Assembly: GCA_012845835.1 (NCBI GenBank)
Contig: JABAKD010000022.1
Coordinates: forward strand, 561,501-625,500
DNA from: Undaria pinnatifida
Taxonomy: Eukaryota; Sar; Phaeophyceae; Laminariales; Alariaceae
DNA length: 64,000 nucleotides
Direction of reading: 5' to 3'
Shown here: positions 1 to 17,300 of the stretch, in pieces
How positions within the stretch are numbered: the first letter of the stretch is position 1
How the letters are laid out: every line of letters begins with the position of its first letter
Notes under the pieces: generated by a model
The model's database searches: none
The model's input: the letters and a program-made list of their open reading frames with translations, nothing else
Told to the model about the DNA's origin: nothing
Translations under genes and position numbers: made by a program

Positions 1-78
1 TTATTTGTCCAATGAGATTGGTAGTCAGATTGCCCTTTCATTTTTACTCCATATATACAGATATATTTTTGGGTGCGC

Positions 79-160
79 CCACCCCACCCCACCCCACCCC
101 ACCCCACCCCACCCCACCCCACCCCCACCCCACCCCACCCCACCCCACCCCGACCTACCC
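79..160. repeat. (CCCCA)n pentanucleotide array
   Basis: Near-perfect CACCC/CCCCA tandem about 40 bp before the acceptor of the first exon. It reads as His/Pro repeats in all frames, which is not coding. Confidence 0.9.
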
Positions 161-204
161 CAACCTACCCACTTTCTTTCTAATTTTTGTGTTCTCTGGT
201 GCAG

Positions 205-4542
<4,338 letters not shown>

Positions 4543-6650
4543 AAACTCGCCCCCCGGTGACACGGCTGTGTGCGTTGGGGTTATGCGTCGGTTTGTGCGC
4601 CCAAGCGGAACCTTCTGGTGGGCATTTTTTGCTTTTTGTTTTTTGTCATCTTGTTTCTTTTTTTGTTGTTTTTTCGTGAAGAAGTTTTCCGCCAGATTTG
4701 TTTATTTTTTTTTGGTGTGTCCCAAAACTTTTCCAAAGGTGTTTTAGTGTATAGGGTATATGCACTCTGAGGGTACTCGGGTAGCTCTAGCCGCGTATGA
4801 CCCAAGCAACCAAATTGAGTACCCCGGTAGCCCAGCGTCCTGCCAAGCGCATACCCTTGGAGCTTTGTACAGGGTATACTCTGGATTCCAGGGTACCTAC
4901 CTGAGTATGACCGAAACGACCAGGTTTGGTACCCGAGTATCCGAGAGTACTCTGGCGGTACGCGGGCACATACCCAAGTATGACTCAAACGCCCAGGTCC
5001 CTGCTAAAGCATCCTTGGAGTGTTGTACAGGATGCATGTGGAAGGAAAGGACGCCGGCGTCAAAGCCAAGGCCTCGTCTGATGTCGTGGGATTTGTTTTG
5101 GAGTGGCGTTTTTTTTCTTGAATCGGGCACTCCCGCAATAAGGCGTCGCCCCGACAGCCTCGCGGAGTGTAGCCGTAAGCCAACGACCGCGTCTGATGTT
5201 GTGTGGTTCGTCTGTTTTGGATTGGTGTTTTTTGGTTGAATCGGTATATGATAGGATTATTAATGGTTGGTGACAATGCGGGGTAATTTACCAGTATGCC
5301 GTCATATAGTAAATTCAGTAGTAGTACTACTAAGCGGAATGTATGCCCGAAGAGCTTGAACTGAGCCTTGGGGATTTGCTGGCAATGTTGGTTTGAAGTT
5401 GGTGCCTTGTTGCCTTTTAGTAGTCTCAGAAGCTGCTTTACATCTAGTTTGCAAATGTGGTTATACTCTATTCTGCAGTCGAGTGTTGAATTGGACGTGA
5501 TATACTGCACCAGTCTGATCGCGAATTGAAAGTTATATCTTATACCGGTCTGATAGTGAACGAGATATATTGTACCAGTCTGATCGTGAATACGAGGCTG
5601 TTTCGGGAATCTGTCAAGCAGCAGAATCTGTGCCGTGATCTTGTGGAGCGCCAATATATCCACGATCAGACTAGTGATGGTCTTGGTAGCTGCTGTACGA
5701 TCTGTCTACTTCGTCGTGGGGTTCTCCTGCTGTACCCTCTCTTGTGCAGTCGATCGTTGAATGGAGCGTAGCACGTTGCAGTAGTCTTGGAAGAGGCAGC
5801 ACTACTATCTGTCTATTTTACCCGGACATCATTCTCTCTTGTGGTGTCATTGGGCGATGATAGCAAAGTGTACGCAGGATGTGGCGCAATTGTTGCATAT
5901 GTGGGAGTCTAGGGCGCGGAAAATAAATACCTTCCCAGGGTTTCACTGTAAAACGCGTTTAGGATCGAACAGGATGGGGCGGTTGGTTGATTTGCCCTGT
6001 ACCATGCAGCTCAAAATGTGCGCATGGCGTTGCAGTAGTCGCAGACGTGGGCTCCCAGGGTGCGGAACATGCCCTCCTGGATTTTCACGGCACTAGACGT
6101 GTTTGAGTGAGGGCGCTAGAGCGCGGAATAATGCCCTCCCGGGGTTTCACAGTGAAAATGATGGGCGGTCGGTTGATTTGCCTCGTACGATATAGTTTTT
6201 TTGCGGTTACTGATGCTTACGTAGCACATGACGACAGGTGAAAAACGTCGGGTGATGCTTACGTAGTGATTTTGGTATATTTTGACATTTTTATGCTTTG
6301 ATTTTGACATGTGTGTTTCGGTTGCTTTTTTTTACTGCGTGTCGTCGTTGTCTCTTATGGTTGATATGGTATTATACGTGCGGTAGTTGTAGGGTGTACA
6401 GCAGTATGGTCCCGCCGAGGAGAAACGCCTACGATAATCTAGACAAGGCCTTGTTGTAACACCTATACCCTGTGGTACTTGCGGTGCGTGCAAGTGTTGC
6501 ATATCGGAACGATATTCGATTCCGATATTCCGATACGACGCGGGCCTAAAATTCCGATATCCGATACCGGAAAATACCAAGTACGACATTTATCGGATCG
6601 GATCGCATCGGATTAGATCGGCTAAAAATCCGATCCCGATACGATAAGAC
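4543..6650. other. Intergenic, degenerate tandem duplications
   Basis: No gene seen. It contains a degenerate tandem unit of roughly 115 bp at 4745..5040 (words GGGTACTCGGG, GTATGACC-AA, TTGGAG-TTGTACAGG). A ~100-bp duplication lies at 5058..5235 (GCCAAGGCCTCGTCTGATGT / GCCAACGACCGCGTCTGATGT type). A ~40-bp unit is at 5490..5600 (ACCAGTCTGATCG) and a ~130-bp unit at 5840..6180 (GCGCGGAA..CCCTCC..GG-TTTCAC). GATATTCCGATACGA and CGGATCGGAT words cluster at 6500..6640. Confidence 0.6.
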
Positions 6651-6659
6651 ATGTATATC

Positions 6660-8030
6660 TTTTTAGAGCCGTCCATGCCGCTGCTGCAATTCCCACCCAC
6701 CCCCGCCCCCAACGCCCCCTCCTTCCCCACCACCCGCCCCCAACGCCCCCTCCTTCCCCACCACCCGCACCATCACCTAGACCTAGCACCACGCGTATAG
6801 CAAACCCCTACATCTATGCGACCTAAAGCCCTCCCCCCCCGCCCCCCGCCTCCCCCGCCACATTCCCCCCCCCTCCCCCACAAGAAGGATTCATAGTTTC
6901 CACGCACAAACTGACCTGCCCCACCCGTCCCCTCCCCCCCCTCCCCCCCTCCCGCCCCCCTTTGATCAAAATCAGGCCCCCACGTCCTTAAAAACTCCGC
7001 CCTCCCCTCACCGGATATTCGACTTACAGGATTCACTTGGTAAACTGATGCATTTCCTTCCACAGCTGTCAGATTTTGTCCCCCTCAGAAACGGGTTTTA
7101 TAGTTTCCGCGCACAGACTGCCTAACATCACCCTGTTGACCCTGATAGCTACACTGTAGTTGCAAGGGGAGTCGCCGACCTATATCCTTAATGAGGACAC
7201 ACAACCCGTAATACGCGCGATCGGAGTATCACACACAGCTTGCAAAGATGAGTTTCGACAAAATATTCGATCTCACAGCTGGAGTGTATTTTAATTTTTA
7301 TAATATATATATAGCACCACGCGTATAATAAGCTGATACATATCTTTGATCTCACAGCCGAAGTGTATTTGAATATTATTTGTGACCTAAACCTCCTGAA
7401 CCCCCCCCCCCCCCCCCCCCCCCCCTCTTGCTCTCCCTTACTCAAACGCCCCACCAAATATCGAAATACGCCACATTAATAAACACTTCACGCACAGGAT
7501 ATCACCTCATTATCTTTCGAGAGCCATACATGCCGCTGTGTTCCCCCCCCCCCCCCCCCGCCTCGAACGCCCCCTTCTTCCCCATCACCCGCACCTTCGC
7601 CTAGACCTAGCACCACACGTATAACAAACCCCTCACCTAAAGCCGTTCCCCCCCCCCCCCCCCCCCCCCGCCCCCACCTCCCACCCTCCCCCCCCAACCC
7701 ATCCCAACCCCACCCCCTCGAACACTCCACCCTCTCTTTACTCACTGATTGTACGAATTACCCCAGGATATACATGATAAACTGATGTATTATTTCCAAA
7801 AATGTCACATTTATCCCCTCAAAATAATGTATAGTTTCTAGTTTCCAGGCACATATTGAGCTGCCCCCCCCCCCCCCCCCCCCCCCCCGCCCCCAATAAT
7901 ATACTGGTGCCAAAACCGTCAGATTTATCCCCTCGAAAGGATTTATAGCTTACATGCACAAATTGCCCTTTCCCCCCCCCCCCCCCCGCCCCCCTCCAAA
8001 CCCGCTCGCTTTTGATCAAAACCAGGCCCC
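6660..8030. repeat. C-rich tracts interleaved with R1 repeat copies
   Basis: Runs of 15-30 C at 6831, 7399, 7543, 7650, 7866 and 7973 interrupt near-copies of a segment with CCATGCCGCTG, CCTAGCACCACGCGTAT and CACAGCTGTCAGATTTTGTC. Long ORFs on the minus strand here are Gly-rich readings of these runs. No gene seen. Confidence 0.7.
6975..7313 (+). repeat. Dispersed repeat family R1, long copy
   Basis: It runs from CCCACGTCCTTAAAAACTCC through CAGCTGTCAGATTTTGTC, CTGTTGACCCTGATAGCTAC and GCTTGCAAAGATGAGTTTCG to an AT-rich end (TAATTTTTATAATATATA). It is about 90% alike to 8040..8290 and, inverted, to 15195..15530. Confidence 0.85.
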
Positions 8031-8039
8031 CCTTTCCCT

Positions 8040-8290
8040 TCACAGCTGTCAGATTTTGTCCCCCTCAGAAACGGGTTTTATAGTTTCCGCGCACAGACTG
8101 ACTAAAATCATCCTGTTGACCCTGATAGCTACACTGTAGTTGTAAGGGGAGTCGCCGACCTATATCCTTAATTAGGACACACAACTCGTAATGCGCGCGA
8201 TCGGAGTATCACACACAGCTTGCAAAGATGAGTTTCGACGAAATCTTCGATCTCACAGCTGGAGTGTATTTTAATTTTTATAATATATAC
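8040..8290 (+). repeat. Dispersed repeat family R1 copy
   Basis: Same order of blocks as 6975..7313, ending in the same AT-rich tail. A short copy of the core with a TATTTGAAACA end follows at 8780..8875. Confidence 0.85.
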
Positions 8291-8875
8291 ATACGTCGTA
8301 TACAAGGCAGAAACACGGAAAATCTTGTCATGGTACTGCTGCCGAAAGAGCACCATTTTTTTTTCTTCCGACCCCTCAGGTCGAATTGTTTGCCTTTTTG
8401 CCCTCCCGACAGGGGGGGAGGGGGCAGTTGAGCGACATGCCCTCCCACAAATAAGGCGTTCTTATCGGAAATCGGGACGAATTTCTTCCGATCCGAGTTC
8501 TGAACTAAAAGGCTCGACCCCCATGGATGGTCTTACCTGCCTACCCATAGTACAGGCAAAAGAGCATTTTCATGTATGTTCTTGTTTGCAGAGGACTACC
8601 GAATGATGACGTCGTGCGGCGAGGGAGGGGCACCGTTTTTCAGGAGATTCGGCCGGGAGCTGGTTTTAAAACCGGCGATTTCGTTAAAGAAAAGTTGGGA
8701 GGACTAGTATTCATACTGCAGACCGACTCAAAAGTTCGACCCGATGAACTATCCCATACTAATAATCTAGTAAACCTATTTAACCTATCGTAGGTATGCA
8801 GAGCAATGCAAAGATAAGTATCGACCCTTCAATTAATCATGCTCGAACTCACAGCTCACGTATTTGAAACATACT

Positions 8876-8877
8876 CA

Positions 8878-8968
<91 letters not shown>

Positions 8969-9015
8969 TAATAATAATACTAATACTAATAATAATAGTA
9001 ATGATAATAATAGGG
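8876..9015. repeat. (AAT)n trinucleotide array
   Basis: About 30 perfect AAT/ATA units, then degenerate ACTAAT/AATAGTAATG. It sits directly at the end of a short R1 copy. Confidence 0.95.
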
Positions 9016-10600
9016 TCTAATCATAATGTCGCAAAGCTATAGTCTAAGGGAAACTAAAACTACCGAAGATTTGGCCCCCCCGCCATTCATAAAAGCAAAA
9101 ATCACCAAAACAATGCTGCCCCTACAATACCGTATCGTATCGTATCGTAGCACGTACCTACCTGGTACACATGTATCACTTACTTGCTATTAGTATTATT
9201 AATCATATTGTCGCCACAGACATGGATGGGTGCCCTTTTAAACAAGGCAAAAACAAAAACAAAAAAGTCAGGAGACGGTCAGGCAAGGGAAAACAAACGT
9301 CCAGCGAGCTGTCAAGGTTGCAAACCCGATCGTTCCACACTAAAGCCTCGTAGTTTGGCGTCAGTCACAAGGCATTTTTTTGGAAAATTGCCGTCCGTCG
9401 GTCAAGTGGTCAACATTGCGTCTCCAGTTATTTTTGCTTTTAAAGGGGTTACAGCAGTGGTACACCCAATTTTAATTGAGGCCATCTGGTTTATTTGAGC
9501 ACTTTTCGAGATTTAACCCGGGTGTATATGTATCTTGATTTTATATCTTGATTATAGTATAGAGACCAAAAAACCACGATTGATATATGCTTTCAAGCGT
9601 TCACCAGTAACGTGAGCGCCACAGCAGCGGCACGAGTAGGATCACAATGCCGCCTGCGCCAGTCCCGTACGAAAGAGCATTTGCATTGTTGGCGTCGTCG
9701 TTCGGACACCAATTTTATCATCGCCAATTGGCAGTAGTGGCCAATGCCGTTATGGTCGATTTTGGTCACTTTGTCCCTCTGAGGTCTCAAAGGGAAAAAG
9801 TTTAACCCAGGTAAATGGCCTTGTGACGAACACAAAATACTAGGAAAAATAAGTACAGGACCAATTCTGCACTAGAAAAAGATGAGACCTTATTGGTAGT
9901 TCCTCAGTTTACTGAGGTCTCTGTCGCCGATTTTGCCGAGCTGTCCGTCTGACCGCCCGCAAAGCCAAAGGCCATCGAAAGGCATACCGGTGTTTTCTAT
10001 GCAAGTTCGACGTAGAAACAAAACGGTTCACACGGCAAAACAAAACAGCAAAACAAAACATGTTTTACGTCGCGCAGACAGAAGTGTAGATGGTATACCA
10101 TTTTCTGGCAGTCTTATTGGTAAGTGGGACTGTCGGGGGGGGGGGTTACCTCACTTTAACATACTCTCCAGGTCTAATCGCAAGAGGTTTTACCCTCAGC
10201 GACCTTCTGGATAACAACACCAGTGGTTACGCGTAATACTCGTGTCTTAACACACATCAACACCTGTATATGTACGCGCAAAATTATATGGTATACATTT
10301 TTTGGCTCGTACCCCTCCCTCCTGTGTACTGGAAATTCAGACAGCACCCCTACCTCAGAACAGATGGGGCTTCTTTGCGTCACATACGGCCGGAATCTTC
10401 AATACTTTTCGACGCTGTTCCCCCTGGAGAAGTTGGCGGTTACCGAGCGAACATCACCGTCCAAAACTTAATTTACCGCCAACAAGCAAGCACTCTCGTG
10501 CGAGTGCAGCATGTCATCTTCGTGTCTACCAAAAATTATCAATAGTCCGGCGCTATCAGGTACCTTTAACGGCATTTGTTATTAGCGTTGCCGCCCACCG
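9016..10600. other. Intergenic, no supported gene
   Basis: Unique-looking AT-rich sequence between repeat copies. 9593..9720 resembles 52925..53060 (CTTTCAAGCGT..ACCAGTA..CGTGA(A)CGCCACAGCA..), a dispersed repeat also seen around 19000. An open frame at 10270..10545 (GYRANITVQNLIYRQQ region) has no support. Confidence 0.5.
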
Positions 10601-10614
10601 CTGCTGCCATCGGT

Positions 10615-10850
10615 TCCACCGTGGTTTCTTGTTTAGATCTCGCTTGTACTTTCCAGCGTGTTGACAAGCCGTAGCCTCCATGTTTTCTTGATTTGGTCTC
10701 GATGCTTATTTTCCAGCTTCTGGACAAGACAAGCCGTGGTCACAGGCGCCGTCCTTTCTCCTCCCCCAGTACGTGCGTTTCTTTCTCTCGCGTACGTAGA
10801 GGGTTCAGGATTCTCACCGCTCGTCGAAATCCATTTTGTTTTTGTATTTA
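10615..10850 (+). repeat. SINE-like family copy
   Basis: It shares TTCCAGCTTCTGGACAAG, GCCGTGGTCACAG, CGTCC-TTCTCC and GCTCGTCGA with 34200..34400 (inverted) and 40780..41060. Confidence 0.6.
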
Positions 10851-11239
10851 CCACTGTCTGATATCGGCATCGTTCATGATCAAACCACACAGTATACCCG
10901 CGCCGGGCCTGGAACCCAAAACACCATCTGAGATGTTTAAACAAATAAGCAACACCAGGCGAATAAGGGCCGTTCCTAGCGAACACAACAAATGTCAGGA
11001 ATCGTGACAAAAAAACGCGACATTGTTAAGAATCGCCATATTTGTCAGGAATCCGGGCTTTTCTATCGTTTTGACAGTTTCCACAAGAAAAAAAAATGTC
11101 AGGATTCCTGACGAAAACGTGATTTGTTTTTTGAAAACGTGACGTTTCAGAATTTCAAATTGTCAAGAATCTTGTATCAAATGCTGTCAGGAGTTCGTGA
11201 TTTTTCGGCGTTCGTTAGGACCGACCCGAAGCAAAGCTA

Positions 11240-11389
11240 CTACAACATGTCGTCTTCGTCTTCGACACTACCCGTAACGACATCCGCATTGATACCGCTG
11301 CCACTACTACTGTCTGGTCCAATACTCTTCGCATCGATATCGTTGATGCTCACTCCACAGTTTCGCCGCAGCCGGGCCTGGAACAAAAC
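11240..11389 (-). CDS. SNUPN: Snurportin exon 10 (terminal)
   Basis: Residues 549-597: [20 protein letters not shown], then an acidic Ser/Gly-rich tail (SVEDEDDML) and TAG at 11242-11240. VLFQ continues the ADSWSK motif of exon 9. The acceptor is acatggacag. Confidence 0.87.
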   Translation of the reverse strand, partial: VLFQARLRRNCGVSINDIDAKSIGPDSSSGSGINADVVTGSVEDEDDML

Positions 11390-14300
11390 CTGTCCATGTA
11401 ACATATCGTACAGCAACAACAATCAGCGTAAGCATGGTTGGGTGCAGGTTAGTCGTTGCATACCCACCCCATATACCATCCAACAAAAAAGGCGCCAGCC
11501 AAAGCGTGGGTCCATACATCATACAACAAAAACATCAGCAAAAGCGAGGGTACATGTATCTGTAGTGGCTGGGCCTTCCAGCAATAATAATGCCCTGTGT
11601 CTCTGTTTCGTTCTGTGCCATCGAGCTGGGTCCATCTACCAAGCCGGCTACAAGACGATGTCGGCCTCGGGCTCCTTTTAAATAACAGGGGTGTAGGTGT
11701 GGGTGTGTTTTGTGCTCGGCAAGCCGCGAGATACCATATACCGTACACGAACAAAAACATCTACAAAAGCGTGAACGCAGCTAAGCCGTTACGCGCCAAC
11801 CTATCAGCAACAAAAGGTTAAGCGGGGTGGAGGTGGTACAGATAATTACTCTGCCCCAAAAGTATTCGTACCGGTAGGTAGGTAGGTATACTACGGAATT
11901 GGCCAGGTCGCAGCTTCGATTCGATTTTTCACGTTCTTGGGTGTTAATAGTAGAAGAGAAAAACACCTTGAGTTTCTTTGACTCTTGGCAAAAAACGAAA
12001 AAAACAACGTCGGGCATGAGGAGCGAGGTCCAAAGCACTCGGTCGCAAGAAAAGCCACATCTTGACATGTTGCTCTCTAAATAAAAAGGGCGGGAAACGG
12101 GACGAAAGCAGCGGGAAACAGAGCGAGCAGGACGGCAGCACAGTACCGTACCATTCAACTCCTCCGATCAAACACAAACATGAAACAAAAACTAGTGTAA
12201 CAAAATTGACGGGACCAAAGCAGCGACAAATAGAGCGGGACGACGGAGTTGACTTAAAAATAGGGATGTCAATCGAACGTAATCGGACCGGCTGAATCTG
12301 CACCATAAACGAAAAAACCGAACCCACGATTTCCTGGTATTCGTATGTATGGTGGCTACATTTGTGGCCGATGCTGTACTCTTGTATCCGTCGTGTCTTG
12401 AGTGAAAAAAACGTATACACATACACCATCATAAAAGCTATGCACCCCTACCCAAAGTATTGTATTTTCGCCGCAAAAATCGCCCCATTCTAATTCCAAG
12501 TAGTCCGTCCCTAGTGCATGATTGCAGTTCCAAATGGGTTCATTTAACGGGTATATACATACGATGCTTTAAACACGTTTTGGTCATCTTGCGTACGTGT
12601 CCACCATCGGACACAAACGTGTGGCGGATGGTGAAATATGTAACCGCTATTTTTTAGTTCCTTTTCGCCTACTCCCATGCCCCACAACGGCTATCAACGG
12701 TACAACCCTTTTCCCACTGCAAAAACCGTTAAACTTAAACTTCAAATAGTTTATCGCCAGAACGTTGTCGCAGTTCCAAAGGGGTCCATTTAACGGGTAC
12801 ATATATGATACTTTAAACATGTTCTGACTATCTTGCTCCACATGTCCGCCATCGGACACTACGCGTGGCCGGCACTGAAATCTGTAACCGCCATTTTTTT
12901 AGTTCCTTTTCGCCTACTCTCAAGCCCCACAAGGGTATCGTATATTGTACCGGGTAACTCTTTTCCGCCGAAAAAATCGTTCCGCTCTCATCCAGTTATT
13001 AATATTAATATTAGTACTATAGGTATTAATGGTACTTGTCCCTAACATGTGGTTGATTTTCAAAAATTGGAACACATTTTTGTTACCTTGCTCCAGCTGT
13101 CCGCCATCGGTCGCAACTTGCTGCAGGGCTTGTCGAACCGCAGCCCATGCACCACCCCCCTCAAACCCGCCGCCATACCTCCTTCTGATTGGTCTTCTCC
13201 CGCCATACTCCCTTCCGATTGGTCTTCTCCCGCCATGCTCCTTTCCGATTGGTGGACAAGTTCCTCCTCGGCCCCGGTGAGCGTGAACCGCAACAAATCA
13301 TTCGGTTTCGCCTGTCATCCGCCGCGGGAGAGGAGAGCGATACGTTGGGTTTAAAACGTTTAACAGGTATAAAAAAGATGGGCACGTCATCACGGCATGT
13401 GGGTTGGACTTACATTTTTATCTCTCACAGACTACGTCTACATTAAAACAAATCTACACAAAAAAGCAAAAAAATAAAAACTACAGGAATAACGTAGTAC
13501 ACGCACTGCTGTGCTGCGCTAGGGTGAAGTCAGCTTTTGTGCGAGGTATAGACCCCCAATGAGGAGTCTCAAGAAAAAAAGACGCGTCCGTCCTACCGCA
13601 ATATGAGTCAAAAAACGGCAAGCGAGGTTTTCCACCGGTGCAACAAATATAATGTTTTACCTGGGGAATATACGTAGGGCTCCCCTCCGGCCCAACTTCC
13701 GCCAGACACACGCCGTCGCACGTCAGCAGGGAGGGGCTTGCCGCGCCCCGACACTTGTCCCTGCCGAACGCCTCCGCTCGAGTATCGAACGTTTTCGAAA
13801 CCGTCGGGTTCCCATCCCCGCCGCCTTGCGTGCGCTCTTTCTTCCTTTCCTCCGCGTCCTCCTTATCGGAGCTGCCCCCGACCCTTAGTACTACTGCCTG
13901 GATCAGGGGGTGTTTGGTATTTTCGGTAAAAGGCGGGAGTGGGGAGGGGACAGAAGGGGGAGTTGGAGGGGGGAAAAGGCGTGCTCCGATTCGGGCAGTG
14001 CATTACTCTGTGCCCAAAATACAGCTGACTGACGGGGTTCCTAAGCAGAAGCTATAGCCAATATTGTATTTTTGCGTCGTACCATTTTTGGTTGGTTGGT
14101 AAGAAGTTGGGTAGGAAAACATAAAATACTACGAATAAAATTGAAACCGTGTAAAGTCACAATCTAAGGCCAACCGAACCCACTAAAATCAGCGAAAAAA
14201 ACGGTTAAGAAACACTTTTTTCCGACCATTCTTTCATGTTCTAAAACTTTTTTTTGTTGTGGTTTGGTTGGCACTAGGCCTACACGACATTCGTCGGCTT

Positions 14301-17300
14301 CAATACTATTTTTACACTTTTCCCCAAACCAACAGAGGTCGGAAATCGCGAAAAAAAACTAATATCATTGGAAACCCAACTGATTCGTGCTATAATAGAG
14401 CAGCGCTGTTTGGCCAACACATTTATGATCGAAGGGTCTGCTCATTTAGACCAAGCAGCAGGGGTCCCCCAATAAGGCGGTCTGAGTAAGGGCTAGTAAG
14501 TAAGGGCTAGTAAGGGCTAGTAAGGCGGTATCCCCATACAAGGCGGTATCCCGATATAAGTCGGTCAAAATCGCTTGGCGCAACTGGAGAATTGCACTAC
14601 AGCACTCATAAGGCGGTCTGAGTAAGGGCTAGTAAGGCGGTATCCCGATATAAGGCGGTCAAAATCGCTTAGCGCAACTGGAGAATTGCACTACAGCACT
14701 CATAAGGCGGTCTGAGTAAGGGCTAGTGAGGCGGTATCCCGATATAAGGCGGTCAAAATCGCTTGGCGCAACTGGAGAATTGCACTACAGTACTCATAAG
14801 GCGGTCTGAGTAAAAGCTAGTGAGGCGGTATCCCGATATAAGGCGGTCAAAATCGCTTGGCGCCACTGGAGAATTGCACTACAGCACTCATAACCCTGGA
14901 ATGGACAAGGCGGCTTCCTCAATACGGCGGTGATATTGCTCTCTATAGTGTATAGTGTATACCACACCACGGCCTTACAGTACTGGGGGGAAGACCCCTA
15001 CTATTAGACTGTTACTATGAGACAACTACTATAACATACTACTATTAATATCATACTCCTACTATTATTCTACTATTATACTACTATTATACTACTGCCC
15101 AAGACAATTTGAGTTCATGTTCAGTAGGTTTTTTTTTTTCAACTATTTTTCATTTTTAAAAACAAAAGTAGTTTCCATATCGTACGTATGTCCCTCGTAT
15201 TATTATAAAAATTAAAATACACTCCAGCTGTGAGATCGAATACTTCGTCGAAACTCATCTTTGCAAGCTGTGTGTGATACTCCGATCGCGCGTATCACCG
15301 GTTGTGTGTCCTCATTAAGGATATAGGTCGGCGACTCCCCTTGCAACTACAGTGTAGCTATCAGGGTCAACAGGGTGATGTTAGGCAGTCTGTGCGCGGC
15401 AACTATTAAACCCGTTTCTGAGGGAGACAAAATCTGACAGCTGTGGAAGGAAATGCATCAGTTTATCAAGTGAATCCTGTAAGTCGAATAACCGGTGAGG
15501 GGAGGGCGGAGTTTTTATGGGCGTGGGGGCTTGTAATATATACGCATATGTTGCATATGTTGTACAACACAGACAACACAGCAAAATATATGTTTCCCCT
15601 GTTCAACTTGGGACACACCTCATTTCAAGCCATTTCAAGCCATTTCAATAAGTTTCGAGACATTTCAAGGCATTTTCAAGACATTTCAAGCCAATTCAAG
15701 GCATTTCAAGGCATTTCAAGGCATTTCAAGGCATTTCAAGGCATTTTCAAGACATTTCAAGGCATTTTTAAGACATTTCAAGGCATTTTCAAGGCATTTC
15801 AAGGCATTTCAAGGCATTTCAAGGCATTTTCAAGACATTTCAAGGCATTTTCAAGGCATTTCAAGGCATTTCAAGGCATTTCAAGGCAACCACGTCCCGA
15901 AGGGGGGCCCATGTCTTTGTATTTCACTGTTTACCTGCGCCGACTCCGTTCCGAGGTACCGCGCGACCGAGCCATCTTTCCACAGCAGCACGAGAGGGGT
16001 GGGCCCGAGCTGGTAATGCGCGGCCTTAAAGTAGAACAACAGGCCGTCCTTGATGAACGGCACGGGAGAAGAGTAAGCGTGCGCTAGCCCTTGCCTGTCG
16101 CACTCGTGATAGGGAGTTGACTGGAGGAGAGGCGTGTATGCATGGGAGGGGAGGGGGGACGGGGGTGTAGCTCGTTTAGTTTTTCGTATCGCGAGGTTAG
16201 GTTGCGCAATCCCGTGCGTGTCGCTCTCATGATAGGGAGTTGGCCGGAGTAAGGCATGCAAGCACGGGAGGGGTGTAGGGGCGGAACGGCACCACAGAAG
16301 AGTAAGCGTGCGCTAGCCCTTGCCTGTCGCACTCACGATAAGCTTACCGGAGGCAGGCATGCATGCATCGGAGGGGAGAGGGGACGGGGATATCGCGGCT
16401 TTCGTTTTTGTTGCATCTCGTGATATAAAATCCGGTAATTAAGCGTGCCGCAACAATAAGCGTGCGCTAGCCCTTGCCTTTCGCACTCGTGATAGGGAGT
16501 TGGCTAGAAGAAGGCAAGCATGCACGGGAAGGGTGGGGGGACGGGGACGTTGCTGTGAGTCCTTAGTTGAATCGTGAGACAAAACTGAACGGGTATAAAC
16601 GCTTTTTGAACCGCAAAACATATCCCCCACCAATTCAAAGTACTGTGTCTCTAGCAACAAGGGTTCAGTTCTCAAAGTGGCTTGACCTTTGCCTGTCGCA
16701 CTCGTGATAGGGAGTTGGTAGGGAGGTGGCTGGAGAAAGGCATGACCAAGGTTACGGTATGGCATTAGTAGGGGGATGTTATGATGATGTTATTATATGT
16801 TATGATATACCTCCACTTATAGTACAGTGTCTGAGCTATCATATCATATCATATGATGTCATATCATATCATATAATATCATATCATATAATATCATATC
16901 ATATAATATCATATCATACCATATTATATCATATCATATCATATCATATCATCATACTATCATACTCGCGCGAGTGAATCTGCACCTCGCTGAAAAAATC
17001 ACGTGAAGTGCTTTGTTTCACGTAGCGTAGCGTAGCTGAGAATCCCATTAAGGATTAATATCGAAACATTTTTAAACATCACGAAAGAAACCGTATGACC
17101 GCAAGGAACAGGGGGTTCATTTGCGCGAGTGACACGGAGCCGCTGCAAAAAAAGGCCCCGAGTAAAGCAAAACAACATAACCGTTATGGTACCGTAGCAT
17201 TGGTCGCATGGATGCGTGGGAAGGGAGGGGAACGGGGACGGGAACGAGATTTATTTGTTGCATCGTGAAAAAAACAACAGTAATCAGTGTGGGTAGCCTT

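Noticed and set aside
6773-8043. Gly-rich minus-strand frames
   Set aside because: They follow poly-C runs between R1 copies; composition alone keeps them open.
10270-10545. Open frame reading GYRANITVQNLIYRQQ and beyond
   Set aside because: The peptide looks plausible, but there is no ATG, no family match I recognise and no partner exon; it lies in the 3' flank of snurportin on the opposite strand.
16841-16960. CRISPR-like regular repeats (ATCATATC and other tandem arrays)
   Set aside because: Simple sequence in a eukaryotic intron with no spacers or cas genes.
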